A stretch of DNA of 26,150 nt from Eubacteriales bacterium. GTDB lineage: Bacteria > Bacillota > Clostridia > JAQUNY01. The DNA lies in assembly GCA_028717405.1 (NCBI GenBank), contig JAQUNY010000006.1, forward strand, positions 1 to 26,150, written 5' to 3'. This document shows positions 1 through 7,531 of this stretch, piece by piece. The first letter of the stretch is position 1. Every line of letters begins with the position of its first letter. The notes beneath the pieces are model-generated. The model was not told the origin of the DNA. It searched no databases and was given only the letters and a program-made list of their open reading frames with translations. Both the position numbers and the translations under genes were made by a program.

Positions 1-1340
1 TTCTCAACAAGGAATTCCATTTCCGAGTCTCCTATCAGAGTGGTCCTGCCGCCTTCGTATTCTGCGTCAACCCATTCTTTGATTTTCAGGATGCCCGGGT
101 GTTTTTTGTCAATTTTTGCCCCGTCCCTCAGCATGAAGCTGTTGTTCAGCCAGGCGGCTATCCCCGCAAGTCCTGAGTGCTCGTTGATGAGTATTACCGG
201 AGGCTTCCCGAGTATGTCGGCTGTGTTGAATATGTTGTATATTTCCTCATCCTTCATCAGCCCGTCGGCATGTATCCCGGCCCTTGTCGCATTGAAGGCC
301 CTGCCTGCGAAGGGCGTCCTGGGAGGCACCTCATAATCAAGCTCATTCTCGAAATATTCCGCTATTTCGGTTATTACTTTCAGGTCAAGCCCGTGAGTGT
401 CGCCTTTCAGCTGGCAGAATTCAATTGCCATGGCCTCAAGTGGAGTATTCCCGGTCCTCTCGCCAATTCCCAGCAGAGATGTGTTGACCGAGGCTGCGCC
501 GTACAGCCATGCATTGACCGCATTACTCACAGATCTGTAAAAGTCGTTGTGACCGTGCCACTCAAGCCATTCGGATGGCACCTCGCCGTATTTTGTCAGG
601 CCGTACATTATCTGTTGCACACTTCTGGGAAGGGCAACACCGGGTATGGATACGCCAAGGCCCATGGTGTCGCATGCCCTGATTTTTATTGGCACTCCGG
701 AATCCTTTGATATCTCCATGAGTTTGTTCGTAAAAGGGAGCACAAAACCGTAAAAATCCGCCCTTGTGATGTCCTCAAAATGGCATCTTGGCGTTACGCC
801 TTCCTCAAGTGCGCTTTCAATTATGGCAATATAAGTTTCCATAGCCTTTGACCTGTTCATTTTAAGCTTTTTAAATATATGATAGTCTGAGCATGACATA
901 AGTATGCCGGTTTCCTTAAGCCCCATTTCTTTCACAAGGGCGAAATCCTCTTTTTTTGCCCGGATCCAGGCAGTGATGCGGGGAAATTCAAAGCCCATAC
1001 CGAGGCATTTTTCAACAGCCTCTCTGTCTTTTGGTGAATAGAGGAAAAACTCCGATTGCCTTATGATGCCGCTCCCGTTATCCATCTTATGCAGAAGCTT
1101 ATATAAGTGGCAGATCTGTTCCACTGTATAGGGGGATCTTGCCTGCTGGCCGTCCCTGAAAGTGGTATCTGTTATATAAAGCTTCTCAGGTATATTCATG
1201 GGGACTATCCTGTGGTTGAAAACAATACTTGGTATCTTATTATAAGGGAACATATTCCTGAACAGGTTAGGTGATTCCACATCATTGAATTGGAATTCTA
1301 TTTCCTGCATTCTTGTGAGTTTGTTGTATTTTACATTCAT
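1..1340 (-). CDS. DRE-TIM metallolyase, Re-citrate synthase-like (partial)
   Basis: The gene continues past the left edge; 446 codons are visible from ATG at 1340, which has GGAGGAG about 7 bases upstream. Seen: an N-terminal DTTFRDGQQ motif (residues 58-66), typical of the TIM-barrel family of isopropylmalate, homocitrate and citramalate synthases, and a WHGHND motif whose HxH binds the divalent metal. The protein is annotated in many clostridia as 2-isopropylmalate synthase. From memory its motifs (RQSEFFLYSPKDREAVEKCL, SCSDYHIF, ERTGNTPLEA) fit the clade that includes clostridial Re-citrate synthase, which condenses acetyl-CoA with oxaloacetate. That subfamily call is an inference. It lies 107 bases after the glutamate 2,3-aminomutase gene on the same strand with no terminator between, so it is probably co-transcribed under the c-di-AMP riboswitch. 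Making citrate, and hence 2-oxoglutarate and glutamate, would feed the aminomutase. Alternatives are homocitrate or citramalate synthase. Confidence 0.8.
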   Translation of the reverse strand, partial: MNVKYNKLTRMQEIEFQFNDVESPNLFRNMFPYNKIPSIVFNHRIVPMNIPEKLYITDTTFRDGQQARSPYTVEQICHLYKLLHKMDNGSGIIRQSEFFLYSPKDREAVEKCLGMGFEFPRITAWIRAKKEDFALVKEMGLKETGILMSCSDYHIFKKLKMNRSKAMETYIAIIESALEEGVTPRCHFEDITRADFYGFVLPFTNKLMEISKDSGVPIKIRACDTMGLGVSIPGVALPRSVQQIMYGLTKYGEVPSEWLEWHGHNDFYRSVSNAVNAWLYGAASVNTSLLGIGERTGNTPLEAMAIEFCQLKGDTHGLDLKVITEIAEYFENELDYEVPPRTPFAGRAFNATRAGIHADGLMKDEEIYNIFNTADILGKPPVILINEHSGLAGIAAWLNNSFMLRDGAKIDKKHPGILKIKEWVDAEYEGGRTTLIGDSEMEFLVE

Positions 1341-1361
1341 TATGTACTCCTCCGTTTACAT

Positions 1362-1383
1362 CAGAGCTATCACGGCAGCTCTG
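1362..1383 (-). other. Intercistronic hairpin
   Basis: CAGAGCT and AGCTCTG form a perfect 7-bp stem with an 8-base loop in the gap between the aminomutase and the downstream synthase. No T-run follows on the minus strand, so it is more likely an RNA processing or stability element than a terminator. Confidence 0.4.
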
Positions 1384-1459
1384 TGTTATTGACACATTAA
1401 ATTTCCGATGTTCTGTATTATTTGTGCTCCGTGTCTGCAACTCTGTATTATTTGGTGCT
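1381..1459. repeat. Three imperfect short direct repeats
   Basis: Related 15-17 bp units begin at 1381 (CTGTGTTATTGACAC), 1413 (CTGTATTATTTGTGCT) and 1443 (CTGTATTATTTGGTGCT), spaced 30-32 bp apart. The last one overlaps the aminomutase stop codon. Function unknown; it fits the many short repeats in this window. Confidence 0.5.
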
Positions 1460-2767
1460 GATCTCATTAGGGACCTCAAACTTTATGCCCTGCCAATTTC
1501 TGAATACCGCCTTGTCCCGGCCGGCATAAAGCAGATAATTCGGTAATATTGGAGTTTTGCCGAGGCCTTTGGGTCCATTTATGATATATGCCGGTATAGC
1601 CAGGCCTGAAGTCCTGCCACGCAGGCTTTCCATTATTTCCATCCCCTCTTCGATGCTTGCCCAGAAATGCTTTGTACCCTTTATGGTTTTAGGGTGAAAT
1701 ATGTAGTAGGGCCTGACTCGTATGGTAAGCAGAGCCTGGTTCAATTTTCTCACGATATAGGGGTCATTGTTGACGCCGTTGAGCAGGACCATCTGGTTCC
1801 CGAGAGGTATCCCTGCATCCGCAAGGGTAGCGCAGGCAGCTTTTGCTTCGGGAGTCACCTCCATTGGGGAATTGAAGTGAGTATTGACATAAATGGGATG
1901 GTATTTTTTTAATATTGAAGCAAGATTTTTTGTGACCCGCTGCGGCAGGGTGGCCGGCGTTCTTGTCCCGAAGCGTATTATTTCGACATGACTGATCCTT
2001 CTGAGCTCTGAGAGCAGCCAGTCTATCTGACTGTCCGGAAGCATAAAGGCATCCCCGCCTGTTATAAGCACATCCCTGATTTCAGGATTTCTGCGGACAT
2101 AGGCTATTGCCTTTCTCAGTTTTTCTTCGGTACAGTTGGTATCAAATTCGCCTATCAGGCGTCTTCTCTGGCAAAATCTGCAGAACATGCCGCAAATGTT
2201 GGTGACTTTGATAATCAGCCTGTCCGGATATCTCCTTGTTATGATTTCCTCAATGGCAGATCCCTTCTCGTCCATGGGATCCAGCTCGCCGCTTTCATCC
2301 ATCTCTGCAGATGAAGGTATCGACTGCCTCCTGACAGGGCAATCCGGGTCGTCGGGATTAATGAGCGAGAGGTAATAGGGAGATACGGCAAACCTGTATT
2401 TTGCTGCGACCGTCTTGACGGCATTGATTTCCAGTTTGTTCATCGAAATAACTGACGCTAATTCCTCCGGATTTGTAAATCTGTTTTTTAACTGCCAGCT
2501 GTAATCGTTCCATTCGGCTTCTGTTGCGCCTAAATACTTCTTTATTTTTTTCTTCTGCTGCTTTATACGATCATAATCTTCAATACCGGTCTTAATGCTT
2601 TCCCTGATCTCCATATAGTCGTCGATTTCCTCTTTGAGGATGGCGAACCTTGATTTGTTGGCGGGAGAGTTGCCGTAAACAGCTGTCTGAGCTCCGGTCC
2701 CGTCAATTCTGTAAGTATTACCGAAATTATCCGTGTTTTCCGCATTGTTTAACTGTTTTGTTTTCAT
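1448..2767 (-). CDS. eam: Glutamate 2,3-aminomutase (radical SAM, KamA family)
   Basis: A PLP- and [4Fe-4S]-dependent radical SAM enzyme predicted to move the amino group of L-glutamate to give beta-glutamate, a compatible solute. Seen in 439 residues: the cluster motif CGMFCRFC (Cys192, 196, 199), the TGGDA motif, and GLGKTP with the PLP lysine at 404. Substrate choice can be read. The two aspartates of lysine 2,3-aminomutase that hold the lysine side-chain amine (Asp293 in YIYQCD and Asp330 in VVDAP, 37 residues apart) align here with Lys360 (YIFHPK) and Asn397 (IINGP), also 37 apart. Lys/Asn is the pair reported for glutamate 2,3-aminomutase. The start at 2767 is chosen because GGAAAGGAAAC precedes it; a longer in-frame start at 2848 would translate through the riboswitch terminator. 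It is the first gene of a c-di-AMP-controlled operon. Confidence 0.9.
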   Translation of the reverse strand: MKTKQLNNAENTDNFGNTYRIDGTGAQTAVYGNSPANKSRFAILKEEIDDYMEIRESIKTGIEDYDRIKQQKKKIKKYLGATEAEWNDYSWQLKNRFTNPEELASVISMNKLEINAVKTVAAKYRFAVSPYYLSLINPDDPDCPVRRQSIPSSAEMDESGELDPMDEKGSAIEEIITRRYPDRLIIKVTNICGMFCRFCQRRRLIGEFDTNCTEEKLRKAIAYVRRNPEIRDVLITGGDAFMLPDSQIDWLLSELRRISHVEIIRFGTRTPATLPQRVTKNLASILKKYHPIYVNTHFNSPMEVTPEAKAACATLADAGIPLGNQMVLLNGVNNDPYIVRKLNQALLTIRVRPYYIFHPKTIKGTKHFWASIEEGMEIMESLRGRTSGLAIPAYIINGPKGLGKTPILPNYLLYAGRDKAVFRNWQGIKFEVPNEISTK

Positions 2768-2799
2768 GATTTTGTTTCCTTTCCTTTTTTTTGACAAAG

Positions 2800-2831
2800 A
2801 AAAAGCTGCAAAGAAGACTCTGCAGCTTTTT
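2800..2831 (-). terminator. Riboswitch-linked intrinsic terminator
   Basis: On the minus strand AAAAAGCTGCA, a 10-base loop and TGCAGCTTTTT form an 11-bp stem ending in a T-run, about 33 bases before the aminomutase start. It lies directly after the c-di-AMP aptamer, so it is the likely expression platform. In known ydaO-class switches ligand binding favours termination. Confidence 0.8.
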
Positions 2832-2847
2832 GAAAGCATTACATCCA

Positions 2848-2975
2848 TCTTCTCCTTCGACGCTTACGGGATTAGCTGACGGATTCGGGTAGAAAGAGTT
2901 AACCCTACCGGGCCGGAGCCCGGATTCACCCCAAAACAATGGTTTTCCCGTTCATTCAGATTAAGCGGCGCTTCC
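2848..2975 (-). ncRNA. Cyclic-di-AMP riboswitch (ydaO/yuaA class)
   Basis: Read on the minus strand, the segment starts with GCCGCTTAATCTGAA, passes through GGTGAATCCGGGCTCCGG and a variable hairpin, and ends with AATCCGTCAGCTAA, CCCGTAAGCGTCG and AAGGAGA. These are the conserved blocks of the ydaO aptamer, in the right order and spacing (about 120 nt). It lies between a strong promoter and an intrinsic terminator upstream of the aminomutase gene. Known ydaO switches sense c-di-AMP and control potassium, osmolyte and cell-wall genes, which suits beta-glutamate synthesis. Boundaries are approximate. Confidence 0.9.
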
Positions 2976-3111
2976 GATTGCCTGTATTAAATTTTATTGC
3001 ATTTCAACTGCTTACTTCCTTTTGCCTGTCTCTTCCCTTTTAGTAAAAATCACGGATATGATAATTATTTGTCAGCACAGCTTTTAGCCTGCCTATGCAA
3101 GCCACAAATAT

Positions 3112-3140
3112 ATTATATCAAAAAAAGGTAAAGGTGTCAA
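3112..3140 (-). promoter_or_regulatory. Sigma-A-type promoter of the aminomutase operon
   Basis: On the minus strand, -35 TTGACA (3140-3135) and -10 TATAAT (3117-3112) are both perfect consensus with a 17-base spacer. Transcription would begin near 3105, giving a leader of about 340 bases that contains the riboswitch. Confidence 0.9.
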
Positions 3141-3264
3141 TTAGATGGAAAAAAGAGGAAATTAGTGTTCCGTGGGAATTCACTCTATTCGGGTTCTTAT
3201 TAAGTTTTGATTGGGGTTAATCAGTATTTATTATTATTTATTGATTACAATTGGATTACATATA

Positions 3265-3293
3265 TTGACATAATGAGGCTGCGGATTTATCAT
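3265..3293 (+). promoter_or_regulatory. Sigma-A-type promoter of the exporter operon
   Basis: TTGACA (3265-3270), a 17-base spacer, and TATCAT (3288-3293). The predicted start near 3300 leaves a leader of about 420 bases before the first exporter gene, holding the small reading frame at 3362, a hairpin and a tandem repeat. Confidence 0.65.
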
Positions 3294-3361
3294 TTCTATT
3301 ATGTCCAAAACGACGGGGAAAACCGGCGCTTTGGTGATATCAAAGAAAGGAGGCAGGCCAG

Positions 3362-3490
3362 ATGTATATTGCGCTTGAATTTATACAAGATCTGAAAGGA
3401 AACGGTATCAGCATCGGAAAAGTGCCGGACAAAAAATGTACGGGGAAGCAAATGCGAGCTTCCATGCCTGTCTCTCATATCAATTTCTGA
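3362..3490 (+). CDS. Small ORF, 42 aa, possible leader peptide
   Basis: ATG at 3362 follows a very strong ribosome binding site, AAAGGAGG at 3346-3353, and lies about 60 bases after a good promoter. The product begins MYIALEFIQDLKGNGISIGK and ends SHINF; I recognise no domain, signal peptide or membrane segment. It precedes a heterodimeric ABC exporter by 231 bases. In Bacillus subtilis the similarly built bmrCD exporter operon is preceded by the short bmrB leader, whose translation controls expression when antibiotics stall ribosomes; the arrangement here invites the same idea. No clear terminator was seen between it and the exporter, so control by that route is unproven. It could also be a small secreted peptide or a gene remnant. 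Confidence 0.4.
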   Translation: MYIALEFIQDLKGNGISIGKVPDKKCTGKQMRASMPVSHINF

Positions 3491-3611
3491 AGCAGGCTTA
3501 TCTGTATTATTAATGTGAAGGTAACATCATACCGATGATAGTGTCAAACCGAAGGGATCTTTTTGCTGAAGATTGCTGAAGTGTGTCTGAGAGGCAAAAC
3601 GGTCACCGCGC

Positions 3612-3632
3612 CTGTGCGTTCGTGGCGCACAG
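3612..3632 (+). other. Hairpin in exporter leader
   Basis: CTGTGCG, a 7-base loop and CGCACAG form a perfect stem in the untranslated leader, immediately before the 13-bp tandem repeats. There is no T-run, so it is not a classic terminator. Confidence 0.4.
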
Positions 3633-3679
3633 CACCGTGGTACAGCACCGTGGTACAGTATCGTGGTACAGCGCCGTGC
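3629..3679 (+). repeat. 13-bp tandem repeat, about four copies
   Basis: ACAGCACCGTGGT occurs twice exactly (3629-3641, 3642-3654), then ACAGTATCGTGGT (3655-3667) and a partial ACAGCGCCGTGC (3668-3679). It lies 40 bases before the exporter start, in the leader RNA. Confidence 0.9.
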
Positions 3680-3721
3680 AGCACATAGAATTAAACATAA
3701 TAAAAATTACAGGTGGTTCAG

Positions 3722-5623
3722 ATGGATCATATAAAACGTTTGTTTAAATATATAAGAAAATTTGCGTTCCGCTATATTCTGGCTTCACTGCTGCTGATAA
3801 CCGCAGTAGTCCTTGATATGTTCTATCCGAGGATTTCCAGGACGATCATCGACGACATCATCACCGGAGGACGAACAGACCTTTTGAAACCTGTCCTCGG
3901 TATGTTTGCGGCATTATGCCTGGCACGCGCCGTCACAGGCTATTTAAAAGAGCTGTCGTTTGACGTGGCCAGCATAAGGGCGGCGGCAGTTATCAGGGAG
4001 GATTTGTTTAAACACATACAGTCTCTCTCATTTTCGTTCTTTGACAGGACAAATACCGGAGAGCTGATGTCGCGCATTAAGGAAGATGTCGAGCATATAT
4101 GGCATGTCATATGTTTCGGCTCTATGCTGCTTCTCGAGAACATCATTTATTTTACCGTCGCCTCGGCTATCCTTTTCAGCCTCAACTGGAAGCTGGCCGC
4201 GGCAAGTGTCGGGATAATGCCATTCATCGCGTTTATCGCCGTAAAGCTTGAGAAGAAACTTCATGCTTCATTTGCCAGACTTAGTGACCAGAGAGCGCTT
4301 ATCAATACCACAGCGCAGGAAAATTTAACGGGTGTCAGGCTTGTCAAGGCATTCGGGCGCGAAAAGCATGAGATCTGCAAGTTCCTCGGGCAGAATAAGG
4401 AAAACCTGAGACTCAATGTAGAGCAGGCAGACATTATTTCGAAGCATTACCCGAAAATCGAGTTTCTATCAAACATGGCGGCGGCAATCATCACAACAGT
4501 AGGAGGTATCCTTGTTATTGGCGAGGAAATATCTCTTGGAACTCTTGTCGCATTCAGCGGATACATCTTTATGCTTGTATGGCCGATGCGCATGATTGGA
4601 TGGCTGATCAACCTGTTTGCAGAATGCAGGGCTTCGCTGGAAAAAATCGGGAAGATTTTTGAAGAAAAGCCTGACATAGAAAATCCGGAATCTCCGGTAA
4701 GCCCGGTATCACGGAAAGGCCATGTCATATTCAGGGACGTGTGCTTTGAATATGGGGGGATACCTGTACTGAAAAATATCAGTTTTGAGGCCGGACCGGG
4801 CTCAACTGTTGCTTTGATGGGACTTACCGGATCGGGCAAAAGCTCAGTGATCAACCTGATACCGCGTTACTATGACTGCAGCTCGGGATCTGTAGAGGTC
4901 GACGGTGTCGATGTTAAGCTTCAGGACCTTAATGAGCTTCGCGGCAGGATATCTGTGGTCATGCAGGACACATTCCTCTTTTCGGACACGATCAGAGAAA
5001 ATATCAAATTCGGCATGGACGAAATATCTGACGACGATTTTCATGAAGCTGCAAGAGAGTCAAGAGTCGGAGAGTTTGCTGAAAATATGCCGGCAGGCTA
5101 TGATTCTGTCATCGGAGAGAGGGGGATCGGCCTCTCGGGTGGGCAGAAGCAGAGGATATCCATAGCAAGGGCGCTCGCCAGAGATTGTGACATTATGATA
5201 TTTGACGATGCAACGTCGGCACTTGACATGGAAACAGAACATCGGATACAGGAAGCTGTCGGCAAAAGGGAAGGAGTTACCAAATTCATAATTGCCCACA
5301 GGATATCCGCGGTAAAGAATGCCGACGAGATCATCATTATTGAGAACGGCGAAATCGCGGAGCGCGGGACTCACCGCGAACTGCTCCATAAAAAGGGTTT
5401 GTACTATAAAACATACAGTGAGCAATATAAAGGGCTGGTTTCAATAGGTGATGACGATATGACGGGACATGACAGCGCAGTACATGAAAAGACAGGACAT
5501 GACATGGGATTACATGAAGGCGCCGGAGATGCCAGCACCGGAGATACCGGTGCAGAACACGACAGCGCCGGACATGACAGCGCAGGACGGGACAATACCG
5601 GAGGTGATAAAATTGCCGATTAA
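3722..5623 (+). CDS. ABC exporter half-transporter, degenerate-site subunit
   Basis: 633 residues from ATG 3722, chosen over GTG 3713 because AGGTGG lies 5 bases upstream. The N-terminal exporter membrane domain (about 15-310, six helices) is followed by a nucleotide-binding domain (about 330-570). Seen: Walker A GLTGSGKS (367-374), Q-loop MQD, signature LSGGQ (471-475), H-loop His526. Walker B reads IFDD, so the catalytic glutamate is aspartate (496). With the partner's altered signature this predicts one degenerate and one competent ATP site, as in BmrCD, LmrCD and TM287/288. The last 55 or so residues are a D/H/G-rich low-complexity tail encoded by degenerate repeats. It overlaps the next gene by 11 bases, so the two are translationally coupled. 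Substrate unknown; multidrug or peptide export is likely. Confidence 0.93.
   Translation: MDHIKRLFKYIRKFAFRYILASLLLITAVVLDMFYPRISRTIIDDIITGGRTDLLKPVLGMFAALCLARAVTGYLKELSFDVASIRAAAVIREDLFKHIQSLSFSFFDRTNTGELMSRIKEDVEHIWHVICFGSMLLLENIIYFTVASAILFSLNWKLAAASVGIMPFIAFIAVKLEKKLHASFARLSDQRALINTTAQENLTGVRLVKAFGREKHEICKFLGQNKENLRLNVEQADIISKHYPKIEFLSNMAAAIITTVGGILVIGEEISLGTLVAFSGYIFMLVWPMRMIGWLINLFAECRASLEKIGKIFEEKPDIENPESPVSPVSRKGHVIFRDVCFEYGGIPVLKNISFEAGPGSTVALMGLTGSGKSSVINLIPRYYDCSSGSVEVDGVDVKLQDLNELRGRISVVMQDTFLFSDTIRENIKFGMDEISDDDFHEAARESRVGEFAENMPAGYDSVIGERGIGLSGGQKQRISIARALARDCDIMIFDDATSALDMETEHRIQEAVGKREGVTKFIIAHRISAVKNADEIIIIENGEIAERGTHRELLHKKGLYYKTYSEQYKGLVSIGDDDMTGHDSAVHEKTGHDMGLHEGAGDASTGDTGAEHDSAGHDSAGRDNTGGDKIAD
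5462..5600 (+). repeat. Degenerate GACATGACAGCGC repeats at gene junction
   Basis: Units resembling GGACATGACAGCGC recur (for example at 5465, 5496 and 5571) together with GCCGGAGAT-type units. The segment encodes the D/H/G-rich tail of the first exporter subunit, yet is also open in the frame of the second subunit (from ATG 5469). Either frame is repetitive, which suggests repeat expansion at the junction. Confidence 0.7.
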
Positions 5624-7424
5624 TATAGTGGCCGAGGACGAAAAAACAGAAGACAGCATAAGTTCAAAGTTGATTATCCGGTTGATGAGATATCTCAAAC
5701 CGTTTAAAAGGGAAATAGCGACAGCCTTGCTGATGATAGGCGTAATAACTGTGGCGGGGCTGCTCAACCCATATTTTATGAAAATAGGGATCGACAGCTA
5801 CATCAAAGCCCGCAATGTAAAGGGAATACTCGTACTTGGGGGTATTATGGCCGTTGTCAACCTAGCGGCCATGCTGTGTATGGCTGTGAGGATCAGGGTA
5901 ATGTCCCGTATTTCGAACAATATCCTTATGACGATCCGACAGCAGCTATATGAACATATACAGGGCCTCTCATTTGCGTTCTTCGACAGCCGCCCGGCAG
6001 GGAAGATACTTGCCAGGATCATCGGGGACGTGAATTCGCTCGGATCGGTCTTTACGGGAAGCATCACAAACCTTATACCTGATTCAATTACCATTATTGC
6101 TGTGACTGTCATCCTGCTGGTGCTTAACTGGAAACTGGGGCTGATTTCGCTTATATCGCTGCCGTTCATGTGTGCAGCCATGTTTTTTATACAGACAAGG
6201 TCAAGAAAAAAGTGGCAGCTTTTCAGAAAAAAGAACTCAAACCTGAATGCGTTTACACATGAAGCGTTTTCGGGGATGAGGACAATTCAATCTTTTGTGG
6301 CTGAAAAGAGCACGGCGGAAGCTTTTGACAATATGCTCACCGAACACAGGGAATCTTTTGTCAGGGCGGTAAGGCTCAGCGACCTTTTCTGGCCGGTGGT
6401 GGAATTGTCATGGGGATTCGGGATGATCCTTGTATATGCGGCCGGGATTGGAATGGTAAATACCGGCGAAATAACAATAGGGCTTATTGTTGCTTTTACG
6501 GGATATGTTTCGATGTTCTGGGGACCTGTCCGCAATATCGGCAACTTTTATAACCAGCTGGTGATCAATATGGCTGCCGCCGACAGGATATTTGAGATAC
6601 TTGACACCAGACCTGAGATCAGCGACAGGGAAGCATCATCTGAGCTGCCGCCCATTGAGGGCAACGTGCGGTTTGAAAATGTGAGCTTCAGCTATAACGG
6701 GTCGGACCTGGTCCTGGAGGATGTGAATATAGACATTCCGGCGGGCGAGACTGTAGCGCTGGTCGGACCTACCGGCGTAGGCAAGACGACTATAGTGAAT
6801 CTTGTGAGCCGTTTTTATGATGTATGCTCAGGAAGGGTGCTCATCGACGGACATGATGTGAGGGATGTCACGATTGAAAGCCTGAGGGGACAGATGGGGA
6901 TCATGACGCAGGACACATTCCTCTTCTCGGGGACAATAAGGGACAACATCAGGTATGGCCGCCTGGACGCGACAGATCAGGAAATAGAGGAAGCAGCTAA
7001 GACTGTCTGCGCACATGATTTTATTACGAAAATGGCTAAAGGCTATGACACGGATGTAAACGAAAGAGGATCAAGGCTGTCTTCGGGACAGAGGCAGCTT
7101 ATAGCGCTTGCCCGGGCTCTGCTGGCAGATCCCCGGATATTGATACTGGATGAAGCTACGGCGAGCATAGATACCCATACTGAGCGGTTGATTCAGCAGG
7201 GTCTGCGGCGTCTGCTGAAAGGCAGAACATCTTTTGTAATCGCCCACAGGCTTTCAACGATCCAGAGTGCCGACCGGATCATAGTGATCGACCGGGGGAA
7301 AATAGCCGAAACAGGGCCACATAGTGAACTGATGGCCGCAGAAGGCATATATCACAACCTGTTTACGGCTCAATACCGGTATCTGGAAGACGGAGCGCAT
7401 TTAAAAGAAAGGCAAACCGGTTGA
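5613..7424 (+). CDS. ABC exporter half-transporter, catalytic-site subunit
   Basis: Partner of the preceding gene; 603 residues if it starts at TTG 5613, preferred because GGAGGTGA lies 5 bases upstream. The frame is open back to ATG 5469, but that ATG has no ribosome site and would add a repeat-encoded tail. Exporter membrane domain about 30-330, nucleotide-binding domain about 350-590. Seen: Walker A GPTGVGKT (385-392), TQD Q-loop, Walker B ILDE with catalytic Glu514, H-loop His545. The signature is LSSGQ (489-493) instead of LSGGQ. This subunit's Walker motifs pair with the partner's normal LSGGQ to make the working ATP site, while its own odd signature faces the partner's Asp496. The heterodimer acts in the cytoplasmic membrane. 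Confidence 0.92.
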   Translation: MPINIVAEDEKTEDSISSKLIIRLMRYLKPFKREIATALLMIGVITVAGLLNPYFMKIGIDSYIKARNVKGILVLGGIMAVVNLAAMLCMAVRIRVMSRISNNILMTIRQQLYEHIQGLSFAFFDSRPAGKILARIIGDVNSLGSVFTGSITNLIPDSITIIAVTVILLVLNWKLGLISLISLPFMCAAMFFIQTRSRKKWQLFRKKNSNLNAFTHEAFSGMRTIQSFVAEKSTAEAFDNMLTEHRESFVRAVRLSDLFWPVVELSWGFGMILVYAAGIGMVNTGEITIGLIVAFTGYVSMFWGPVRNIGNFYNQLVINMAAADRIFEILDTRPEISDREASSELPPIEGNVRFENVSFSYNGSDLVLEDVNIDIPAGETVALVGPTGVGKTTIVNLVSRFYDVCSGRVLIDGHDVRDVTIESLRGQMGIMTQDTFLFSGTIRDNIRYGRLDATDQEIEEAAKTVCAHDFITKMAKGYDTDVNERGSRLSSGQRQLIALARALLADPRILILDEATASIDTHTERLIQQGLRRLLKGRTSFVIAHRLSTIQSADRIIVIDRGKIAETGPHSELMAAEGIYHNLFTAQYRYLEDGAHLKERQTG

Positions 7425-7444
7425 GCTGATGAAATGAACACATT

Positions 7445-7480
7445 CACGCTGTCTGCCACGCTGTCTGCCACGCTGTCTGC
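7445..7480. repeat. 12-bp tandem repeat, three exact copies
   Basis: CACGCTGTCTGC is repeated three times without mismatch between the convergent exporter and acetyltransferase genes. I found no clear intrinsic terminator in this 107-base gap. Confidence 0.95.
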
Positions 7481-7531
7481 ACGGGGGAGGGGAAGGCGCG
7501 CCGGTACCCCTGGCCGGAAAAGCCTGTGTGG

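Noticed and set aside
1282..1479. Minus-strand 65-aa frame between the two first genes
   Set aside because: It spans the end of one gene and the start of another in a different frame, has no ribosome site and is made of the short direct repeats.
2768..2848. N-terminal extension of the aminomutase (start at 2848)
   Set aside because: It would be translated through the riboswitch terminator; the start at 2767 has a proper ribosome site and fits the family.
3207..3395. Plus-strand 62-aa frame
   Set aside because: It starts upstream of the predicted promoter, has no ribosome site and an AT-rich random-looking product.
3629..3679. CRISPR-like array
   Set aside because: The units are 13 bp in direct tandem with no spacers; no cas genes are present.
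5469..5612. Longer N terminus for the second exporter subunit
   Set aside because: The extra residues are repeat-encoded and the ATG lacks a ribosome site; TTG 5613 has a perfect one.
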